Part shown: piece after piece, positions 9,822 through 17,789 of the stretch
Layout: each line of letters opens with the position of its first letter
Position numbering within the stretch: position 1 is the first letter of the stretch
Assembly: GCA_002359895.1 (NCBI GenBank)
Contig: DEOB01000010.1
Coordinates: forward strand, 792,251 to 856,250
Direction: 5' to 3'
DNA from: Stenotrophomonas sp. UBA2629
GTDB taxonomy: Bacteria; Pseudomonadota; Gammaproteobacteria; Xanthomonadales; Xanthomonadaceae
DNA length: 64,000 nt
Made by a program: the position numbers and the translations under genes
The notes under the pieces: generated by a model
What the model saw: the letters and a program-made list of their open reading frames with translations, nothing else
What the model was told of the DNA's origin: nothing
Database searches by the model: none

Positions 9822-10850
9822 ATGAGTTTCGCCACTGCAATTGCCGCCCAGGAATTTCCTGCTGCTTCCTTCGACAGCGCTGAACGCGCCGTCACCGCCG
9901 TGCGCGGTGAGGTGGAAGTGCGGTTGGCAATGCGCCACGCCGGTTCGCGCCTGTTGCGCCTGCGCTATGAACTGGTCGGCGCCGCGCATCTGCCGGTAGT
10001 GCTGGTGGCCGGCGGTATCTCCGCACACCGCCATATCGCCTCCAACACGGGCTTCAATGAAAAGGGTTGGGCCGAGGGCCTGGTGGGATTTGGCCGCGCG
10101 CTGGATCCGCAGCGCCGCCGTCTGCTCGGTTTCGATTTCATCGGTGCCGATGGCGAACTTGATGTGCCGATTGATACCGCCGACCAGGCCGATGCCATCG
10201 CCGCATTGCTGGACGCATTGAAGATCGAGCAGCTGCACGGCTTTGTCGGCTATTCGTATGGCGCACTGGTGGGCCAACAGCTCGCCGTGCGTCATCCGCA
10301 TCGCTTGGCCACGTTGATCGCGGTCAGTGGCGCACATCGCCCACATCCTTATGCTTCGGCATGGCGCGCGCTGCAGCGCCGTGCAGTGGCACTGGGCCAG
10401 CTGCAATGCGCTGAAACGCATGGGCTGGCGCTGGCGCGACAGTTCGCGATGCTCAGCTACCGCACGCCCGAAGAATTTGGCGAGCGCTTCGACGCGGCGC
10501 CGGAAGTGGTCAATGGCCGCGTGCGCGTGGCTGCCGAAGACTATCTCGACGCTGCCGGCGCGCAGTACGTCGCCCGCACCCACGTGAACGCTTATCTGCG
10601 TCTGTCCGAATCCATTGATCTGCACCGCGTGGATCCCGCCACGGTACGCGTGCCCACGCTGGTGGTTGCCGTTGAAGGTGACCGCCTGGTGCCGCTGTCC
10701 GATCTGGTCTCGCTGGTGGAAGGACTTGGCCAGCGCGGCAGCCTGCGCGTGCTGCGCTCGCCGTATGGCCACGACGCTTTCCTGAAAGAAACCGACCGCA
10801 TCGACGCAATTCTTGTTAACGCCCTTCGCCTGCCTGGAGAAACCGCATGA
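9822..10850 (+). CDS. metX: MetX-like homoserine O-acyltransferase (alpha/beta hydrolase fold)
   Basis: 342 residues from MSFATAIAAQ. The first step of methionine synthesis from homoserine is acylation by acetyl- or succinyl-CoA. The triad is visible: nucleophile S145 in GYSYG, D287 in VEGDRLVP and H317 in YGHDAF. The nucleophile elbow is GYSYG rather than the GGSMGG of classical MetX, and the protein is short, so it belongs to a divergent branch. Acetyl versus succinyl preference cannot be read here. The SAM riboswitch upstream and overlap of its stop with the metB start (ATGA) support the role. A start at 9795 (MAAPYRDTAM) is possible. Confidence 0.85.
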   Translation: MSFATAIAAQEFPAASFDSAERAVTAVRGEVEVRLAMRHAGSRLLRLRYELVGAAHLPVVLVAGGISAHRHIASNTGFNEKGWAEGLVGFGRALDPQRRRLLGFDFIGADGELDVPIDTADQADAIAALLDALKIEQLHGFVGYSYGALVGQQLAVRHPHRLATLIAVSGAHRPHPYASAWRALQRRAVALGQLQCAETHGLALARQFAMLSYRTPEEFGERFDAAPEVVNGRVRVAAEDYLDAAGAQYVARTHVNAYLRLSESIDLHRVDPATVRVPTLVVAVEGDRLVPLSDLVSLVEGLGQRGSLRVLRSPYGHDAFLKETDRIDAILVNALRLPGETA

Positions 10851-12097
10851 GCCTGACCACCACTTCCGATATCTCCTGCAGCCGGGCCACCGCCGCCGTG
10901 CGTGCCGGTATTGACCGCGACACCGCCTATGGCGCGGTGACGCCGCCGATCGTGCTGTCGTCTAACTTCAGCTTTGATGGTTTTGGTAACAAGCGCCAGT
11001 ACGACTACACGCGCAGCGGCAACCCCACCCGCGATCTGCTGGGCGAGGCGCTGGCCGAGTTGGAAGGCGGCGCTGGTGGTGTGATCACCGCGACCGGCAT
11101 GGGCGCGATCAACCTGGTGCTCAATGCACTGCTGCAGCCGGGCGACCGCCTGGTGGTGCCGCACGATGCCTACGGCGGCAGCTGGCGCCTGTTCAATGCG
11201 CTGGCAACCAAGGGCCACTTTGAGTTGATCACCGCTGACCTGACCGATCCGCGCTCGCTGGCCGATGCGCTGGCGCAGTCGCCGGCGCTGGTGCTGATTG
11301 AAACCCCGTCCAACCCGCTGCTGCGTATCACCGACCTGCGCTTTGTGATCGACGCCGCGCACAAAGCTGGTGCCAAAGTGGTGGTGGACAACACCTTCCT
11401 GTCGCCGGCATTGCAGACGCCCATTGCCTTCGGTGCGGACGTGGTGCTGCATTCCACCACCAAGTACGTCAATGGCCACAGCGATGTGGTGGGCGGTGCG
11501 GTGATCGCGCGCGATGCCGAGGTGCATCAGCAGCTGGTGTGGTGGGCCAACGCGCTGGGCCTGACCGGCTCGCCGTTTGATGCGTTCCTCACGCTGCGCG
11601 GCCTGCGCACGCTGGACGCGCGTCTGCGCGTGCACCAGGAAAACACGCAGGTGCTGGTGGATCTGTTGGCTGCCAGCGACGTGGTGAGCAACGTTTACTA
11701 CCCGGGCTTGGCATCGCACCCGGGCCATGCGGTGGCCGCGCGTCAGCAGAAGGGCTTCGGTGCGATGCTCTCGTTTGAGCTGGTGCCGAGCGAATGCAGC
11801 GATCCGCATGCGGTCGTGCGTGCATTCCTGGACGGCCTGCATTACTTCACGCTGGCCGAATCGTTGGGCGGCGTGGAGAGCCTGGTCGCGCACCCGGCCA
11901 CCATGACCCATGCGGCGATGACGCCGGAGGCGCGCGCCAATGCGGGTATCAGCGATGGCCTGCTGCGTTTGTCGGTGGGCATTGAATCCAGCGCCGACCT
12001 GTTGGCCGATCTGCAGGCCGGGCTTGCCCGCGCGGCGCAGGTGGTTGCTGAAATCCAGGCCGGTAAAGCCGAGTGTAAAAAAACGGTGGATGCATGA
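10847..12097 (+). CDS. metB: Cystathionine gamma-synthase/O-acylhomoserine sulfhydrylase
   Basis: 416 residues, a PLP enzyme of the Cys/Met metabolism family. It joins O-acylhomoserine with cysteine (or sulfide) to form cystathionine (or homocysteine). The PLP lysine is K206 in LHSTTKYVNGHSD, and the cofactor-binding YDYTRSGNPTR and IETPSNPLLR blocks are intact. The C-terminal motif LAESLGGVESLVAHPATMTH is typical for gamma-synthases. The start overlaps the metX stop by four bases and the stop overlaps hom by four bases, implying translational coupling. Whether it prefers cysteine or sulfide is not decidable from sequence. Confidence 0.92.
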   Translation: MSLTTTSDISCSRATAAVRAGIDRDTAYGAVTPPIVLSSNFSFDGFGNKRQYDYTRSGNPTRDLLGEALAELEGGAGGVITATGMGAINLVLNALLQPGDRLVVPHDAYGGSWRLFNALATKGHFELITADLTDPRSLADALAQSPALVLIETPSNPLLRITDLRFVIDAAHKAGAKVVVDNTFLSPALQTPIAFGADVVLHSTTKYVNGHSDVVGGAVIARDAEVHQQLVWWANALGLTGSPFDAFLTLRGLRTLDARLRVHQENTQVLVDLLAASDVVSNVYYPGLASHPGHAVAARQQKGFGAMLSFELVPSECSDPHAVVRAFLDGLHYFTLAESLGGVESLVAHPATMTHAAMTPEARANAGISDGLLRLSVGIESSADLLADLQAGLARAAQVVAEIQAGKAECKKTVDA

Positions 12098-13161
12098 GCG
12101 CTCAGCTGCGTCCGCTGGAAGTTCCGCAGGCACGTCTGGTGTTGCTGGGCACGGGCACCGTGGGGTCGGCGTTTGTTGCGCGCTATCAGGCCCTGCAGCA
12201 GAAGCAGCTGTCGTTGCCGGCGCTGCATGTGGTGGCCAATTCGCGCATTGCACTGGCCTGTGACGATGCGCCGGATGCGGCGCTGTCGGCGGCGCGTAAT
12301 GCACAGCCGCATGCAGGTGAGCCGGTGCATCGGCAGGAAGTGGGCCGCTTGAGTGCCGGGGATATCGTGGTGGATGCCACTGCCAGCGAGGACGTGGCGG
12401 CCGATCATGCGCATTGGCTGGGGCAGGGTATTCATGTGGTCACGGCCAACAAGCTGGGCAATGGCACCGCCTTGGCGCGCGCGCGCGGCATTGGTCATGC
12501 AGCCACCGTCGGCAACGCGCGTTATGGCGATGCAGCGACGGTGGGCGCGGGCTTGCCGTTGATACGCAGTATCCGCGCGCTGGTGGCCGGTGGCGATCAC
12601 GTGCATGCCATCGAGGGCGTGTTGTCCGGTTCGTTGGCGTGGTTGTTTGATCGCTTTGATGGCAGCAAGCCGTTTTCGGCCTGCGTGCGCGAGGCGGCGG
12701 TGGCCGGCTATACCGAGCCGGACCCACGCATTGATCTGTCTGGTGAAGATGTACGCCGCAAGCTGCTGATTCTGGCGCGTGCGGCCGGCGTTGCGTTGGA
12801 AGCCGATCAGGTGCAGGTTGAATCGCTGGTGCCGTCGGCCTTGGCTGCATTGCCGGCCGATGCGGTGGATGCTTCGCTGGAACTGCTGGATGCACCGCTG
12901 CAGGCGCGTCTGCTGGAAGCCCGCGAGCAGGGTTTGAAGTTGTGCTTTGTGGGCCGCCTGGATGCGCAGGGCGCACGCGTTGGCCTGCGTGCGCTGCCGG
13001 CAGATCACCCGTTGGCCGGAGGTCGCGGCACCGATAATCGCGTGGCGATTCACAGCGACCGTTACTGCACGCAGCCGTTGTTGATTCAAGGCCCCGGCGC
13101 GGGTGCGGAAGTGACTGCTGCGGCGTTGCTGGATGACGTGTTGGGTATCGTCAATCGGTGA
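12094..13161 (+). CDS. hom: Homoserine dehydrogenase
   Basis: 355 residues. It reduces aspartate semialdehyde to homoserine, the branch point to methionine and threonine. The Rossmann motif LLGTGTVGSAFVARY lies near residues 17-31, and the catalytic domain includes VVTANKLGNG, EGVLSGSLAWLFD and GYTEPDPRIDLSGEDVRRK. There is no aspartokinase part and no obvious C-terminal ACT domain, so threonine feedback through ACT is not expected. It is the third gene of the riboswitch-controlled operon, coupled to metB by an ATGA overlap, so this homoserine supply looks dedicated to methionine. Confidence 0.92.
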   Translation: MSAQLRPLEVPQARLVLLGTGTVGSAFVARYQALQQKQLSLPALHVVANSRIALACDDAPDAALSAARNAQPHAGEPVHRQEVGRLSAGDIVVDATASEDVAADHAHWLGQGIHVVTANKLGNGTALARARGIGHAATVGNARYGDAATVGAGLPLIRSIRALVAGGDHVHAIEGVLSGSLAWLFDRFDGSKPFSACVREAAVAGYTEPDPRIDLSGEDVRRKLLILARAAGVALEADQVQVESLVPSALAALPADAVDASLELLDAPLQARLLEAREQGLKLCFVGRLDAQGARVGLRALPADHPLAGGRGTDNRVAIHSDRYCTQPLLIQGPGAGAEVTAAALLDDVLGIVNR

Positions 13162-13196
13162 GTGGCGGTTGATACGGGCCTTCAACAACGCCGGTG

Positions 13197-13221
13197 AACA
13201 GCAATCGCCCGTGTTGCTGTT
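13197..13221 (+). terminator. Possible terminator hairpin after hom
   Basis: AACAGCAA (13197-13204) is perfectly complementary to TTGCTGTT (13214-13221) across a 9-base loop. Only two T residues end the stem, so intrinsic termination would be weak. It lies between convergent genes (hom and the ClpP-like gene). Confidence 0.3.
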
Positions 13222-13248
13222 AAGGCTGAAAACACCGGGCGCCGCGTC

Positions 13249-14142
13249 TCAGCGTCGCCCGAACTTCTCGGCGAGATAGCGCTGCACCTGATCACGGCTC
13301 ATGCGCGCGCCATCGTGGCCGACCACGCTGAAGTCCACGCCGTTTTCCCATAGCTGGGGAGCGGTGAGGATGGCAATGTCCTTCGACGCGGTCTTGGCTT
13401 GCAGATCCAGCAGGTATTGATTGAAGCCTGCATCGCGCAGCCAAGCGTCGTAGCTGGAATCGTGGTCGGTGGCGAACTGCACTTGGTAGTTGCATTCCTC
13501 ACGCGCGGGCGAAGGACGCAGATCGCAGCGGGCGTCCCAATCGTGCAGGCCAATCCACGCATCCGGCTCCATCTGTCGCTGCGCAGCGGCGGCCCATAGT
13601 GCGACGCACATGCTGGCGCATTGTGACTGCACACGAACGATGAGGTTGCGCCGGCGGATCATCCGCGCGGCCTCCAGTCCCGGCCCGGCATAACCGCCAC
13701 CGCTGGTGATGTCGATGCGCTGCAACGACGGATTGGCATCCAGTGCGGCCTGCAGATCGGTGGCGAATTTCGCCCCGACACTGCCTTCAACGCGCAATAC
13801 AGTGCCGTTGTCCTGCGCGACCATGCGGGCCTCGTCCAGCGCGGTCAGCGTGGTGGGTTTTTCACCTTCGACCACCATGGCGCCGCGCCGCGCGGGAGTG
13901 CTTGCCGTGGCCGGTGCTGAAGCGTCGTCGGTTGTTGTGGCGGCCTCGGAACCCGTGGCGGAAGGCTTTCTGTTGCCGATGAACCACGCGGCAATCACCA
14001 GAGCAATCACCATCAATACCAGTTTGCCCAGGGTTAGGCCGCCAGAACGCGGTTCGCGCGATGATGCCGCCCGCGCTGTCGTCAATGCAGGCGGCACGCG
14101 CGGGGGCGGTGCTTGGCCATCGGGCTTCTGTTCGGTTTGCAT
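13249..14142 (-). CDS. Membrane-anchored ClpP/crotonase-fold protein
   Basis: 297 residues from MQTEQKPDGQ, with AGGGGG just upstream. The first 37 residues are cytoplasmic and Pro-rich, a single helix spans about 38-55 (TLGKLVLMVIALVIAAWFIG), and the rest is probably periplasmic. The domain from residue 110 resembles ClpP-fold proteases: an oxyanion-type SGGG (147-150), a candidate nucleophile S177 in QCASMC, and a candidate histidine H200 in IGLHDWD. C175 and C179 flank the candidate serine and could form a disulfide controlling it. The substrate is unknown. The gene is divergent from a SMAG-like repeat and lies tail-to-tail with hom. Confidence 0.72.
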   Translation of the reverse strand: MQTEQKPDGQAPPPRVPPALTTARAASSREPRSGGLTLGKLVLMVIALVIAAWFIGNRKPSATGSEAATTTDDASAPATASTPARRGAMVVEGEKPTTLTALDEARMVAQDNGTVLRVEGSVGAKFATDLQAALDANPSLQRIDITSGGGYAGPGLEAARMIRRRNLIVRVQSQCASMCVALWAAAAQRQMEPDAWIGLHDWDARCDLRPSPAREECNYQVQFATDHDSSYDAWLRDAGFNQYLLDLQAKTASKDIAILTAPQLWENGVDFSVVGHDGARMSRDQVQRYLAEKFGRR

Positions 14143-14235
14143 GCGTCCCCCTGACGTTCCTTCGTGTGGCGCGATTCTGGTACGCCGCCCGGGGGGATTG
14201 CAATAAGCTGCGAGCGGCGCGGAAAGCAGCGTCCC

Positions 14236-14264
14236 GTAGTGCCGAGCCATGCTGCTCGGCAGGG
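14236..14264 (+). repeat. SMAG-like REP hairpin
   Basis: A GTAG tetranucleotide (14236-14239) precedes a perfect hairpin GCCGAGC (14241-14247)/GCTCGGC (14254-14260), followed by AGGGG. This GTAG-stem-loop arrangement is the hallmark of the Stenotrophomonas maltophilia GTAG (SMAG) elements, and supports assignment to that genus. Confidence 0.7.
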
Positions 14265-14331
14265 GCGTTATCGGGAAGGCTTCAGCGGAGCGTGGCTCCG
14301 CTCAACAGATCGGTGTCTGCGCGCTGTGGAA

Positions 14332-15714
14332 TCAACACTCGATGACGTTGACGGCCAAGCCGCCACGGCTGGTTTCCTTGTACTTGTCCTGCATGTCGCG
14401 GCCGGTGTCGCGCATGGTCTTGATGACTTTGTCCAGGGACACCTTGTGCTTGCCGTCACCGCGCATGGCCATGCGGCTGGCGTTGATGGCCTTCACCGAG
14501 CCCATCGCGTTGCGCTCGATGCAGGGAATCTGCACCAACCCGCCGATGGGGTCGCAGGTGAGGCCGAGGTTGTGTTCCATGCCGATCTCGGCGGCGTTTT
14601 CGATCTGGCCCGGGTTGCCGCCCAGTGCGGCCATCAGGCCGCCGGCGGCCATCGAACAGGCCACGCCCACCTCGCCCTGGCAGCCGACTTCAGCGCCGCT
14701 GATGGAGGCGTTTTCCTTGTACAGAATGCCGATGGCCGCAGCGGTCAGCAGGAAATTGAACACGCCCTGTTCGTTGCTGCCGGGGCAGAAGCGGTCGTAG
14801 TAATGCAGCACCGAGGGAATGATGCCGGCCGCGCCGTTGGTGGGCGCGGTGACAACACGGCCACCGGCGGCGTTCTCTTCATTGACGGCCAATGCGTACA
14901 GGTTGACCCAGTCCAGCGTGGTCAACGGGTCGCGCATGGCTGCTTCCGGGCGTGCCGACAATTCTCGGTACAGCGCGGGTGCGCGACGGCTGACGTTGAG
15001 CCCGCCGGGGAGAGTGCCTTCGGAACGGATGCCGCGCGTCACGCAGGATTGCATGGCGTCCCAGATTTCACGCAGGCCGGCACGGATTTCATCTTCGCTG
15101 CGCCAGCATTTTTCGTTCTCGTACATCATCTGGGCGATGCTCAGGCCGCTGCGCGCGGCCTGCGCCAGCAGCTCGTCGCCACTCTTGAACGGGTAGGGAA
15201 TGGGCGTCTGGTCAGGCACGATGCGGTCATCGGCCGCGTCGTCCTCGTTGACCACAAAGCCGCCACCGACGGAGTAGTAATCGCGCGTGGCGATGATCTG
15301 GTCGTCGGCATCGTAAGCGGTGAAGCGCATGCCGTTGGTGTGGTACGGCAGCTTCTGGCGCTTGTTCAGGGCCAGGTCGCGCTTTTCGTCAAAGGCGATC
15401 TCGCGCTGGCCCATCAGGTTGAGGCGCTTGCTGGCGCGGATGCGCTCCAGGGTGGCGGGAATGATGTCCGGGTCGATCACATTCGGGCGGTGGCCTTCCA
15501 GCCCCAGCAGCACGGCCTTGTCGGTGCCATGGCCGCGCCCGGTCAGGGCCAGCGAGCCGAACACCTCGGCGCGGATGCGCACCACGTCCTGCAGGCGGCC
15601 CGGGTCGAGCAGCCAGCGGTGAACAAAGCGCTCGGCCGCACGCATGGGGCCCACGGTGTGGGACGAACTCGGGCCGATACCGATCTTGAACAGGTCGAAC
15701 GTACTGACGGACAT
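14332..15714 (-). CDS. sdaA: L-serine ammonia-lyase, single-chain type I
   Basis: 460 residues from MSVSTFDLFKIGIGPSSSHT. It deaminates L-serine to pyruvate and ammonia using a [4Fe-4S] cluster, not PLP. The beta domain (about 1-165) starts with the conserved FKIGIGPSSSHTVGPM, and the alpha domain includes TAPTNGAAGIIPSVLHYY, GAEVGCQGEVGVACSMAAGG and the cysteines CDPIGGLVQIPCIERN. Length matches E. coli SdaA. An upstream in-frame extension crosses the divergent glutaredoxin-like leader and is rejected. Co-location with the SUF operon further along is not close enough to imply coupling. Confidence 0.95.
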   Translation of the reverse strand: MSVSTFDLFKIGIGPSSSHTVGPMRAAERFVHRWLLDPGRLQDVVRIRAEVFGSLALTGRGHGTDKAVLLGLEGHRPNVIDPDIIPATLERIRASKRLNLMGQREIAFDEKRDLALNKRQKLPYHTNGMRFTAYDADDQIIATRDYYSVGGGFVVNEDDAADDRIVPDQTPIPYPFKSGDELLAQAARSGLSIAQMMYENEKCWRSEDEIRAGLREIWDAMQSCVTRGIRSEGTLPGGLNVSRRAPALYRELSARPEAAMRDPLTTLDWVNLYALAVNEENAAGGRVVTAPTNGAAGIIPSVLHYYDRFCPGSNEQGVFNFLLTAAAIGILYKENASISGAEVGCQGEVGVACSMAAGGLMAALGGNPGQIENAAEIGMEHNLGLTCDPIGGLVQIPCIERNAMGSVKAINASRMAMRGDGKHKVSLDKVIKTMRDTGRDMQDKYKETSRGGLAVNVIEC

Positions 15715-15811
15715 GCGGATTTCTGCGGACTGCGTAGTGAGGGCCGCTATTCTACGGGCTCGCCGCTGCCGGCCTTGCCTGCAGCGCAGCATTCCCCCGG
15801 TGGAGCAAAGG

Positions 15812-16039
15812 ATGAGCGGATTGGTTCTGTATCAGCGCGATGACTGCCATTTATGTGATCTGGCGCTGGCGATGCTGGCGCAGGCCCGTGCGCCGGAGTT
15901 TGAAAGCGTGTTCATTGATGAGGATGACGCGCTTGAGGCACGTTACGGCGTGCGCGTGCCGGTGTTATGCGATGGCGCGGGCCGCGAGCTGGACTGGCCG
16001 TTTGATGCGGAACGGGTGGGCGCGTGGCTGCGAGGCTGA
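15812..16039 (+). CDS. Small glutaredoxin-like (DUF836) protein
   Basis: 75 residues from MSGLVLYQRDDCHLCDLA, with GGAG at a suitable distance upstream. It carries a CxxC redox motif CHLC (residues 12-15) and the thioredoxin-fold VPVLCDGAGRELDWPF, with the conserved cis-Pro preceding a VL strand. Such proteins are likely thiol-disulfide oxidoreductases or mixed-disulfide adaptors. It is divergent from sdaA and ends three bases before the end of the convergent response-regulator gene. It is too short for a full thioredoxin. Confidence 0.85.
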   Translation: MSGLVLYQRDDCHLCDLALAMLAQARAPEFESVFIDEDDALEARYGVRVPVLCDGAGRELDWPFDAERVGAWLRG

Positions 16040-16042
16040 GGC

Positions 16043-16705
16043 CTACACGGCCTGACGGGCGGGATCGCTGAGTTCCAATTCGCGCAGCACCACGCTGGCC
16101 TGGGTACGGTTGCGTACACCGAGGCGCTCGAAGATGGCGGACAAATGCGCTTTGACGGTGCGCTCCTGCACTTCCAGGCGGTCGGCGATCTGCTTGTTGA
16201 GCAACCCTTCGGCCACCAGCGCCAATACGCGGAACTGCTGTGGCGAGAGGCTGGCCAGGCGTGCGGCCAGCTCGCTGTCGTGACGTGAGGACTGTGCGCG
16301 TGTCACCGAGGCGCGCAGCGATGCCGGCAGCCACTGTTCACAGGCCATCACACTGCGGATGGCGTCGTGCAGCTCGTTCAAGCCGGAGCTCTTGGGCAGG
16401 TAGCCTGCGGCACCGTGATCCAGCGCGCGGCGCACCACGCGCGGGTCGTCATTGGCCGACACCACAATCACCGCCACGCCGGGGTGCTGGGCGCGGATGG
16501 CGGCCAGCCCGGCCAGCCCGTGATTGCCGGGCATATGCAGGTCGAGCAGGATCAGATCGGTATCGGGCGCGGCATCCAGTGCTGCCAGTACACCCTCCAG
16601 CGACTCCGCCTCCCGCACCTGCATGCCACTGACCGCATCGCTGGCAGCTTGGCGCAACGCGGTGCGGAACAGGGGATGGTCGTCGGCGATCAGCAGGCTG
16701 GGCAT
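16043..16705 (-). CDS. LuxR/NarL family response regulator (3HB locus 1)
   Basis: 220 residues from MPSLLIADDHPLFRTALRQA. The receiver domain has the acidic pair DD (8-9), phospho-acceptor aspartate D55 in LILLDLHMPGNHG and the lysine in LPKSSG. The LuxR helix-turn-helix is at about 150-205 (LVAEGLLNKQIADRLEVQER). It is strongly similar along its whole length to the regulator at 49213-49911, including LDLHMPGNHGLAGLA and GAAGYLPKSSGL. No kinase is next to it; the hybrid kinase at 49944-53273 is the obvious candidate. The gene is downstream of and co-oriented with bdhA, with 171 bases between. It probably controls 3HB genes. Confidence 0.9.
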   Translation of the reverse strand: MPSLLIADDHPLFRTALRQAASDAVSGMQVREAESLEGVLAALDAAPDTDLILLDLHMPGNHGLAGLAAIRAQHPGVAVIVVSANDDPRVVRRALDHGAAGYLPKSSGLNELHDAIRSVMACEQWLPASLRASVTRAQSSRHDSELAARLASLSPQQFRVLALVAEGLLNKQIADRLEVQERTVKAHLSAIFERLGVRNRTQASVVLRELELSDPARQAV

Positions 16706-16722
16706 TGGTTGGGGAAGTAGGT

Positions 16723-16858
16723 AGGCAGGAGTGAGCAGTGAGTAAAGGCGGAAGCCGGTGCAAAGGCAACAGGCGTGGTGCGGGCAGGCAGGAGTGAGCA
16801 GCAGCAAAGCGCGAGCATCACATTGGCGTTGCCCCGGCTTTTACGTAATGCTCACTCC
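16723..16858. repeat. Three copies of GGAGTGAGCA between bdhA and the response regulator
   Basis: A 16-base direct repeat, AGGCAGGAGTGAGCAG, occurs at 16723-16738 and 16786-16801. Its core is present again inverted as TGCTCACTCC at 16849-16858. The second and third copies could form a 10-bp stem with a long loop. The region is the leader of the response-regulator gene. Function unknown. Confidence 0.55.
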
Positions 16859-16876
16859 CGTGCCGTTGCTCGTGTT

Positions 16877-17674
16877 TTATTGCGCCGTCCACGCGCCGTC
16901 GATCGGCATGGCGGTGCCGGTGACGTTGTGGGCCTCGCGGCGACACAGCCAGACCACCATTGCGGCGATGTCCTCGGGCAGTGACATGCGCTGGCTGGGT
17001 TGTTTTTCTTCCAGCAGGGCGCGCACGCCGTCGTCGCGGTTGCCGCCGTTGCGGTGTGCTTGAATCTGCGGCTCGATCAGCGGTGTTTCCACCCAGCCCG
17101 GGCACACGCAGTTGACGGTGACGCCGCCGCTCTCGCGGTTGCCGGCAGCGGCGTATTCCAACGCGGCCACCTTGCTAAGGCCGACGATGCCGAACTTGCT
17201 GGCCACATACGGTGCTTTGTTTTTGGATGCAACCAGCCCGTGTACCGAGGCGATGTTCAACACGCGGCCAAAGCCACGCTCGGCCATGCCCGGCAAGGCA
17301 TGCTGCATGGTGTGGAAGGCGGCGCTGAGGTTGATGGCGATGATGTCGTCCCACTTCTGGGCCGGCTGCTCGGCCAACGGCGCGGCGTGCTGGATGCCGG
17401 CGCAGTTCACCAGCACATCAACCTGGCCCCAGGCCTGCACGGCTTCCAGCATGCCGGTGATCTGCTCGGGTTTACGCAGGTCGGCGTCGAAGTGCTTTGA
17501 CTCGCTGCCGGCGTCGCTCACGCTCTTGAGTGCGACGGCAATCTGCTCGGGCGTGCCCAAGCCATTGATGGCCACGCGCGCGCCCGCTGCGGCGAGGGCC
17601 TGGGCGATGGCCAGGCCGATGCCCGAGGTGCTGCCGGTCACCAGTGCGGTGCGGCCTTGCAGAAAACGGTCCAT
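16877..17674 (-). CDS. bdhA: 3-hydroxybutyrate dehydrogenase
   Basis: 265 residues, SDR family. It oxidises (R)-3-hydroxybutyrate to acetoacetate with NAD+. The cofactor motif TGSTSGIG (13-20), the structural NCAGIQHAAP and the catalytic S143, Y156 and K160 (YVASK) are present. The C-terminal block LLEEKQPSQRM, with the adjacent PIDGAWTAQ end, is typical of 3HB dehydrogenases. GGAG precedes the ATG at 17674; an in-frame ATG lies 12 bases upstream. It is divergent from a 3HB-oligomer hydrolase, so the product of one is the substrate of the other. A GTAC-N4-GTAC palindrome lies in the shared promoter region. Confidence 0.92.
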   Translation of the reverse strand: MDRFLQGRTALVTGSTSGIGLAIAQALAAAGARVAINGLGTPEQIAVALKSVSDAGSESKHFDADLRKPEQITGMLEAVQAWGQVDVLVNCAGIQHAAPLAEQPAQKWDDIIAINLSAAFHTMQHALPGMAERGFGRVLNIASVHGLVASKNKAPYVASKFGIVGLSKVAALEYAAAGNRESGGVTVNCVCPGWVETPLIEPQIQAHRNGGNRDDGVRALLEEKQPSQRMSLPEDIAAMVVWLCRREAHNVTGTAMPIDGAWTAQ

Positions 17675-17740
17675 GGGGGACTCCATAAAACGGGGGGGAA
17701 GTTTGGGGAACCGTAGCAGCCTGTTCGGCAAGCGCGCGTG

Positions 17741-17752
17741 GTACGAAAGTAC
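17741..17752. promoter_or_regulatory. GTAC-N4-GTAC palindrome, candidate operator 1
   Basis: GTACGAAAGTAC sits between the divergent bdhA and 3HB-oligomer hydrolase genes, 67 and 38 bases from their starts. Related sites occur at 49160-49171 and 57010-57021, each between another divergent pair of the 3HB gene set. I propose it as the binding site of the paralogous LuxR-type regulators; this is an inference. Confidence 0.45.
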
Positions 17753-17789
17753 GATGAGCGTGCGCGGAGGCCTCTGCTAGTGTGCGCCC

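Noticed and set aside
11842..13188. A 448-residue frame opposite metB and hom
   Set aside because: Low-complexity Arg/His/Gln composition typical of a complement of high-GC coding DNA.
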